Positions 59,304-64,000 of a stretch of DNA of 64,000 nt are shown in pieces (positions within the stretch are counted from its first letter, which is position 1; each line of letters opens with the position of its first letter). The notes under the pieces were generated by a model. It searched no databases, was not told where the DNA came from, and saw nothing but the letters and a program-made list of their open reading frames with translations. Both the position numbers and the translations under genes were made by a program. Source of the DNA: an uncultured Phascolarctobacterium sp. (lineage in GTDB: Bacteria; Bacillota; Negativicutes; Acidaminococcales; Acidaminococcaceae); NCBI GenBank assembly GCA_900547415.1, contig URGS01000003.1, positions 1 through 64,000 on the forward strand, read 5' to 3'.

Positions 59304-60325
59304 AGATAGTCGTAGACGTTATGGGTACCGACTATGGTCCCAAGGAACTGGTTCTAGGTGCAGTTAACGCTGTGAAAGCATATGGCTGCGAGGTTGTTCT
59401 TGTCGGTGACGAAACAACTATTAAGGAACTGCTTGCAGAGTATAAGGCTGATAAAAACGAAAAGATTTCTATACGTCATGCCAGTCAGGTAATTGCTATG
59501 AATGAGCATCCTGCAAGAGCTGTAAGAAGCAAAAAGGACGCATCTATTGTGGTTGCTTCCAGGATGCTTCATGATGGAGAATGCGACGCTTTAGTGTCCT
59601 CTGGAAGTACTGGTGCTGCAGTAGCATCTGCTTTGTTCGGAGTGGGTCGTATCAAGGGCGTTGAGCGTCCTGCAATTGCAACTCCCATCCCTAATCTCAA
59701 GGGAGCGACTGTTGTCCTGGACAGTGGCGCTAATGTGGATGCCAAGCCTGAAACGATGGCTGTAAGCGCAATTATGGGCGCTGTATATGCAGAAAAAATT
59801 CTTAAAATAGATTCACCTAAGGTAGGACTTTTGAACATCGGTGAAGAAGAGACTAAAGGTAATGAGCAGGCATTGGCAGCCTACCCTCTGCTCATGAAAA
59901 CCAGCTTTATTAATTTTATCGGCAATGTTGAGGGTCGCGATATTAATAAGGGCACAGTTGATGTTGTTGTCTGTGATGGTTTTGTAGGCAATGTTGTTTT
60001 AAAATTTGGCGAAGGTCTTGCCAGCGCTATTATGACAATGATGAAGGACGCTATTATGAATGGCGGCTTCTTGGCTAAGCTAGGCGGTCTTTTGATTAAG
60101 CCGGCTTTGAAAAAAATGAAGAAGCGTGTTGATCCTGCTGAATACGGTGGGGCGCTGCTCTTAGGTATTAAGGCACCCTTTATTATTTGTCATGGCAGCT
60201 CCAAGGCAAAGGCGATTACTAACGCAATTCATGTGGCTATGGAATTTGCAGAACAGGATGTTGTGCAGATTATAACTGAAAGAGTTGCAGAATCTCAAAA
60301 AAGAAGTGAGGAAATAGAGCAATGA
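59300..60325 (+). CDS. plsX: Phosphate acyltransferase PlsX
   Basis: Makes acyl phosphate from acyl-ACP for phospholipid synthesis; peripheral membrane enzyme, 341 residues. MKIVVDVMGTDYGPKELVLG, SSGSTGAAVASALFGVGRIK, GANVDAKPETMAVSAIMG and VVCDGFVGNVVLKFGEG are the family blocks. It is translationally coupled to fapR at the start and to fabH at the end (ATGA). Confidence 0.96.
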   Translation: MKIVVDVMGTDYGPKELVLGAVNAVKAYGCEVVLVGDETTIKELLAEYKADKNEKISIRHASQVIAMNEHPARAVRSKKDASIVVASRMLHDGECDALVSSGSTGAAVASALFGVGRIKGVERPAIATPIPNLKGATVVLDSGANVDAKPETMAVSAIMGAVYAEKILKIDSPKVGLLNIGEEETKGNEQALAAYPLLMKTSFINFIGNVEGRDINKGTVDVVVCDGFVGNVVLKFGEGLASAIMTMMKDAIMNGGFLAKLGGLLIKPALKKMKKRVDPAEYGGALLLGIKAPFIICHGSSKAKAITNAIHVAMEFAEQDVVQIITERVAESQKRSEEIEQ

Positions 60326-61311
60326 CAAGAGCGGTTGGCATCTTAGGTATGGGACATTATGTTCCTGAGAAAATTTTAACAAACTTTGATCTGGAGAAAA
60401 TGGTAGAAACCAGTGACCAATGGATTACTGAGCGTACTGGTATTAAGCAGCGTCACATTGCTGCTCCGGAAGAAGCAACCTCTGATTTGTGCTATAATGC
60501 AGCTATGATCGCTTTAAAGGATGCAGGCGTTGCTCCTGAAGAGCTGGACCTGGTTATTGTGGCTACTGCTTCCCCTGACCATGTATTTCCTTCTACTGCA
60601 TGCTTAGTGCAGGATAGAATCGGCGCAAAAAATGCTGCTGCCTTTGATTTGGCAGCTGGCTGCAGCGGCTTTGTTTACAGCTTAGGCGTAGCAAGCCAAA
60701 TGATTGCGACCGGACTTTATAAACATGCACTGATTATTGGTGCAGAAACCCTTTCCCGTATTATGAACTGGACTGATCGTAACACCTGCGTACTTTTTGG
60801 TGACGGTGCTGGTGCAGCAGTTCTTGGTCCTGTTGAAGAAGGTTACGGCGTTCTGGGTATTGATATGGGTGCTGACGGTTCCGGCGGCAAATATCTGATT
60901 CAACCGGCTGGCGGCAGCCGTAACCCGGCTTCTCCTGAAACTGTAGAAGCTAACGATCACACCATTCATATGAATGGACCTGAAGTATTCAAATTTGCTA
61001 TCCAAATCATGGGCAAAACTGCTAAACGTGCTCTGGCTAAAGCTAACATGAAAGCAGAGGATCTGGACATGCTGTTCCCTCATCAGGCAAACCTGCGCAT
61101 TATTTCTTCCGCAGCTAAACGTCTGAAAATGCCTATGGAAAAGGTTTGGGTAAACGTTGATAAATACGCAAATACTTCTGCTGCATCTATTCCTATCGCT
61201 TTGTGCGAGGCTCAGGCAGCAGGTGCTTTGAAAAAAGGCGATAATATCCTTCTCGATGGTTTTGGCGCTGGTCTGACCTGGGCATCCATCGTTCTGAAGT
61301 GGAGCAAATAA
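60322..61311 (+). CDS. fabH: Beta-ketoacyl-ACP synthase III FabH
   Basis: Starts fatty acid chains by condensing acyl-CoA with malonyl-ACP; 329 residues. The catalytic triad is visible: C114 in DLAAGCSGFVYSL, H in FPHQANLRI, and N in YANTSAASIP. WITERTGIKQRHIA is the N-terminal signature. It overlaps plsX by 4 bases. Confidence 0.97.
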   Translation: MTRAVGILGMGHYVPEKILTNFDLEKMVETSDQWITERTGIKQRHIAAPEEATSDLCYNAAMIALKDAGVAPEELDLVIVATASPDHVFPSTACLVQDRIGAKNAAAFDLAAGCSGFVYSLGVASQMIATGLYKHALIIGAETLSRIMNWTDRNTCVLFGDGAGAAVLGPVEEGYGVLGIDMGADGSGGKYLIQPAGGSRNPASPETVEANDHTIHMNGPEVFKFAIQIMGKTAKRALAKANMKAEDLDMLFPHQANLRIISSAAKRLKMPMEKVWVNVDKYANTSAASIPIALCEAQAAGALKKGDNILLDGFGAGLTWASIVLKWSK

Positions 61312-61351
61312 TCTTAATTTGTGAGTAGAGTTAGAAAGTGAGGTCTATCCG

Positions 61352-62293
61352 ATGAGCAAAGTTGCTTTTGTATTCCCGGGACAAGGTTCCCAGACTGTTG
61401 GTATGTGCAAGGCATTTTATGATGAATATGCTGTAGCTAGACGTGTATTTGAAGAAGCTGACGAAGCTTTAGGATTTTCAATTACCAAAATGTGCTTTGA
61501 AGGTCCTGAGTCCGATCTGCGCCTGACCTACAACACTCAACCGGCAATTCTGACTGCAAGCACCGCTTGTGCAGCTGTACTGAAAGAAAAAGGCATTGCC
61601 TGCGATGTAGCAGCTGGTCACAGCCTGGGTGAATATTCCGCTCTGGTAAACACTGGTGCTCTGGCATTTGCTGACGCAGTACGCATTGTTCGTAAACGTG
61701 GTCAGTTCATGCAGGAGGCTGTTCCTGTGGGCGAAGGCAGCATGGCTGCTGTATTAGGCCTGGAAAGTGATAAAATCGTAGAAATCTGCCAAGCTGTAGA
61801 GGCTGAAGGCGGCGAAGCTGTTCAAGCTGTAAACTTTAACTGCCCTGGCCAAGTTGTAATTGCAGGTGCTGTTAATGCTGTAAACAAAGCTGTAGAAGCT
61901 CTGAAAGCTGCTGGTGCAAAACGTGCTGTTCTGCTGCCTGTATCCGCACCTTTCCACAGCTCTCTCATGCAGCCTGCTTCTGAGCGTCTGGCTGAGGTCC
62001 TTGCACCTATTGAAATTAAAGATATCACCATTCCTGTAGTTGCTAACGTAACTGCTAAGGAAGTTACCAGTGGTGCTGAAATTAAAGAGCTGCTGGTAAA
62101 ACAAGCTGCAATGCCTGTACTTTGGGAAACCTCCGTACGCAACATGGTAGCTGACGGCGTAGACACCTTTGTAGAGGTTGGTCCTGGCAAGGTACTGACC
62201 GGCTTCACCAAGAAGATTGCTAAAGGTCTGCCTGCACTGAATATTGAAGATCCCGCCAGCCTTGAAAAAGTTCTGGCTCACTTTGAAAAATAA
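61352..62293 (+). CDS. fabD: Malonyl CoA-acyl carrier protein transacylase FabD
   Basis: Loads malonate onto ACP; 313 residues. FPGQGSQTVGM is the N-terminal motif. S91 in GHSLGEYSAL is the nucleophile, Arg in VRKRGQFMQEA binds malonate, and the active-site His lies in APFHSSLM. Q in the C-terminal GPGKVL region is standard. GTGAGG precedes ATG 61352. Confidence 0.97.
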   Translation: MSKVAFVFPGQGSQTVGMCKAFYDEYAVARRVFEEADEALGFSITKMCFEGPESDLRLTYNTQPAILTASTACAAVLKEKGIACDVAAGHSLGEYSALVNTGALAFADAVRIVRKRGQFMQEAVPVGEGSMAAVLGLESDKIVEICQAVEAEGGEAVQAVNFNCPGQVVIAGAVNAVNKAVEALKAAGAKRAVLLPVSAPFHSSLMQPASERLAEVLAPIEIKDITIPVVANVTAKEVTSGAEIKELLVKQAAMPVLWETSVRNMVADGVDTFVEVGPGKVLTGFTKKIAKGLPALNIEDPASLEKVLAHFEK

Positions 62294-62312
62294 TTTTTAG
62301 GAGAGAATTAAG

Positions 62313-63056
62313 ATGAAACTTGAAGGTAAAAAAGCTCTTGTAACTGGCGCTTCCCGCGGTATCGGCCGTGCTATTGCTCTGGCTCTGGCTGCTGAAGGTG
62401 CTGACGTAGTAGTTAACTATGCTGGCAGCGAAGCTGCTGCAAAAGAGGTAGCTGCTGAAATCGAAGCAATGGGTCGCAAGGCTCTTGTAATTCAGGCGGA
62501 TATTTCCTCCACTGATGCTGCAACCGCTATGGTAGACCAAGCTGTTAAGGAGTTTGGCCGTATCGACATCCTCGTAAACAACGCAGGCATCACCCGTGAT
62601 GGTCTGCTGATGCGCATGAAAGAAGAGGATTGGGATGCAGTTCTTACTACTAATCTGAAGGGTGTTTTCAACTGCACTAAAGCAGCTGTTAAATACATGA
62701 TGAAACAAAAAGCAGGCCGCATTGTTAACATCAGCTCCGTTGTAGGCGTTATGGGCAATGCAGGTCAAGCCAACTACTCTGCTGCTAAAGCTGGCGTAAT
62801 TGGCTTCACTAAAGCTGTTGCTAAAGAAGTGGCTGCTCGCGGCATTACTGTTAACGCAATCGCTCCTGGTTTCATCAAAACTGATATGACCAGCGTTCTT
62901 TCTGAGAAAGTTGTAGAGGGTATGCTTAGCTCCATTCCTCTGAACAAGCTGGGTGAAACTGAAGACATTGCCAAGGCTGTCTTGTTCCTTGCAAGCGATG
63001 ACGCAAATTATATTACCGGTCAGACTTTACATGTTGACGGTGGTATGGTAATGTAA
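62313..63056 (+). CDS. fabG: 3-oxoacyl-[acyl-carrier-protein] reductase FabG
   Basis: NADPH-dependent ketoacyl-ACP reductase of the short-chain dehydrogenase family; 247 residues. TGASRGIGRAIALAL is the Rossmann motif, NNAG is at 89-92, and the catalytic residues are S142, Y155 and K159 in the QANYSAAKAG region. ATDM/KTDM-type closing helix and C-terminal TLHVDGGMVM are usual. AGGAGAG precedes ATG 62313. Confidence 0.97.
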   Translation: MKLEGKKALVTGASRGIGRAIALALAAEGADVVVNYAGSEAAAKEVAAEIEAMGRKALVIQADISSTDAATAMVDQAVKEFGRIDILVNNAGITRDGLLMRMKEEDWDAVLTTNLKGVFNCTKAAVKYMMKQKAGRIVNISSVVGVMGNAGQANYSAAKAGVIGFTKAVAKEVAARGITVNAIAPGFIKTDMTSVLSEKVVEGMLSSIPLNKLGETEDIAKAVLFLASDDANYITGQTLHVDGGMVM

Positions 63057-63099
63057 TAGGGCAACCTGCAAATTTATCATTGGAAGGAGGTGAATCGTA

Positions 63100-63330
63100 A
63101 TGAGCACTTTCGACAAAGTAAGAGATATCACTGTTGAACAACTGAGCGTTGACGCTGACGAAGTAAAGATGGAATCCGCTTTCATCGATGACCTCGGCGC
63201 TGACTCCCTGGATATCGTTGAACTGATCATGGCTTTCGAAGAGGAATTCGGCGTAGAAATTCCCGACGAAAAAGCTGAAAAAATCCGCACTGTTGCTGAC
63301 GCAGTTAAATTGCTGGATGAAGAGAAATAA
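63100..63330 (+). CDS. acpP: Acyl carrier protein
   Basis: Carries acyl chains on a phosphopantetheine arm; 76 residues, acidic, four-helix. The prosthetic group site is S36 in DDLGADSLDIVELIM. A near-perfect anti-Shine-Dalgarno match, AAGGAGGTGA, precedes ATG 63100, consistent with very high expression. A stable hairpin follows before fabK. Confidence 0.98.
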   Translation: MSTFDKVRDITVEQLSVDADEVKMESAFIDDLGADSLDIVELIMAFEEEFGVEIPDEKAEKIRTVADAVKLLDEEK

Positions 63331-63339
63331 TGCTTTACA

Positions 63340-63382
63340 AAGCTTTTGACGGGGGAGCCTTCGGGCTCCCGCCGAAAAGCTT
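63340..63382 (+). repeat. Long hairpin with a UUCG tetraloop between acpP and fabK
   Basis: AAGCTTTT (63340-63347) pairs with AAAAGCTT (63375-63382). Inside, CGG pairs with CCG, then GGGAGCC (63353-63359) closes on TTCG (60-63) with GGCTCCC (63364-63370). There is no T run, so it is not a classical terminator. It may stabilise or delimit the acpP message. Confidence 0.65.
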
Positions 63383-63409
63383 ATGAAGTCCTGAAATGGG
63401 GGATATTTG

Positions 63410-64000
63410 TTGAAACTACCAGTGCTGAAAATCGGCAAGCTTGTTGCGCAAGTACCGATTATACAAGGAGGCATGGCTATTAGGCTGTCTACTGCCCGTT
63501 TGGCAGCAGCCGTAGCAAATGAAGGCGGCATTGGCTTAATTGCTGCATCTGGTATGAGCTTTGATGAGCTGCGTACTGAGATTCGTTTGGCAAGAGAGCT
63601 GACTGGCGGCAAGGGCATTATTGGTATTAATGCTATGTTTGCTGCAAGAGAATTTCTTGGCCTCATTACAACTGCCGCACAAGAGAAGATAGATTTAATC
63701 GTAGCCGGCGCCGGTTTTTCAAGAGATATTTTCGCCGTCGGACGTGAGTATGGCGTTGAGGTTGTACCCATCGTTTCTTCCGTAAAACTGGCTAAGATTT
63801 CTGAAAAGCTGGGAGCTTCCGCAATTATTGTTGAAGGTACCGAGGCCGGCGGCCATTTAGGTACTCAACGCTCTATTAAAGAAATTCTGCCGGAAATTAA
63901 AGCGGCTGTAAATATACCTGTAATTGCTGCTGGCGGTGCTGTTGATGGCAAAGACGTAGCAGAGCTTATAAACCTTGGTGCAGACGGCGTGCAGATGGGC
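63410..64000 (+). CDS. fabK: Enoyl-[acyl-carrier-protein] reductase II FabK, 3' end beyond window
   Basis: FMN-dependent enoyl-ACP reductase of the nitropropane dioxygenase-like family; 197 codons seen, full length about 310-320. It begins MKLPVLKIGKLVAQVPIIQG, then GGMAIRLSTARLAAAVANEG, GAGFSRDIF and EGTEAGGHLG, with VIAAGGAVDGKDVAELINLG near the end. The start is TTG 63410, 7 bases after GGGGG at 63398-63402; an adjacent in-frame TTG at 63407 is also possible. FabK is the enoyl reductase in several Firmicutes that lack or supplement FabI. Confidence 0.95.
   Translation, partial: MKLPVLKIGKLVAQVPIIQGGMAIRLSTARLAAAVANEGGIGLIAASGMSFDELRTEIRLARELTGGKGIIGINAMFAAREFLGLITTAAQEKIDLIVAGAGFSRDIFAVGREYGVEVVPIVSSVKLAKISEKLGASAIIVEGTEAGGHLGTQRSIKEILPEIKAAVNIPVIAAGGAVDGKDVAELINLGADGVQMG

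Noticed and set aside
1..64000. CRISPR arrays, rRNA, tRNA, insertion sequences or prophage genes
   Set aside because: No regularly spaced repeats, transposase or phage proteins, rRNA or obvious tRNA cloverleaf was seen by eye. A tRNA could still be missed without a scan program.

Overview
The window reads as chromosome of a low-to-mid-GC Firmicutes-type bacterium. The supporting features are a complete fapR-plsX-fabH-fabD-fabG-acpP-fabK lipid operon, the ecfA1-ecfA2-ecfT-truA-rplM-rpsI run, the yceD-rpmF pair, strong AGGAGG-type ribosome binding sites, and many TTG/GTG starts. A diderm member of the class Negativicutes (Acidaminococcaceae-like, perhaps near Phascolarctobacterium) is my best guess. 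That guess is an inference from gene content, including an ArnT-like membrane glycosyltransferase, and not a proven placement.

Layout. Bases 1-4270 are the tail of a type I restriction locus: hsdR without its 5' end, a YgjP-like metallopeptidase, and an Mrr-like endonuclease gene broken by one in-frame amber codon. A 700-base leader with promoters and an attenuator-like hairpin leads to rpoB-rpoC (4968-12718). RpoC carries three tandem copies of a 42-residue module. From 12.8 to 18.9 kb come two small proteins, an OmpR-type two-component system, a PMT/ArnT-family glycosyltransferase, and a tandem glycine riboswitch in front of a sodium:amino acid symporter. A 1.1-kb AT-rich gene-free stretch (18.9-20.05 kb) holds five copies of a TTATGATGAATT-like motif and several palindromes. 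Then follow livJHMGF (branched-chain amino acid uptake), ecfA1A2T (vitamin transporter energizing module), truA and rplM-rpsI.

From 29.6 to 38.1 kb lies an accessory region. It has a TetR-like regulator, a 741-residue TPR-like protein, a small basic protein, a prohibitin-type SPFH protein, a DEDDh exonuclease, a macro-domain protein with a helical C-terminal domain, unknown proteins, short coding remnants and a truncated methyltransferase. Next are a minus-strand M20 peptidase, a polytopic membrane protein, a cyclophilin, a GIY-YIG protein and a cold-shock protein. A carbohydrate/phosphodiester-type ABC operon follows with a TIM-barrel isomerase (42.0-47.0 kb), then a secreted class 3 lipase, uracil-DNA glycosylase, a split chromate transporter, a DUF4127 protein (minus), rsmD, coaD, a coiled-coil protein, azlCD, tmcAL (minus), ackA, yceD-rpmF and the fatty acid operon. 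The last gene, fabK, runs off the window.

How the genes work together. Most of the window is housekeeping: transcription, translation, lipid synthesis, and CoA/acetate metabolism. Amino acid economy is a visible theme (glycine riboswitch plus symporter, LivJHMGF, AzlCD). In both ABC operons a hairpin sits between the binding-protein gene and the first permease gene, which would favour excess binding protein. No rRNA, tRNA, CRISPR array or insertion sequence was recognised. I found no clear evidence of a wholly new system. The most unusual items are the RpoC triple module, the amber-interrupted Mrr gene, the repeat-rich gap at 19 kb, and the hairpins that double as regulatory or RNA-end elements.
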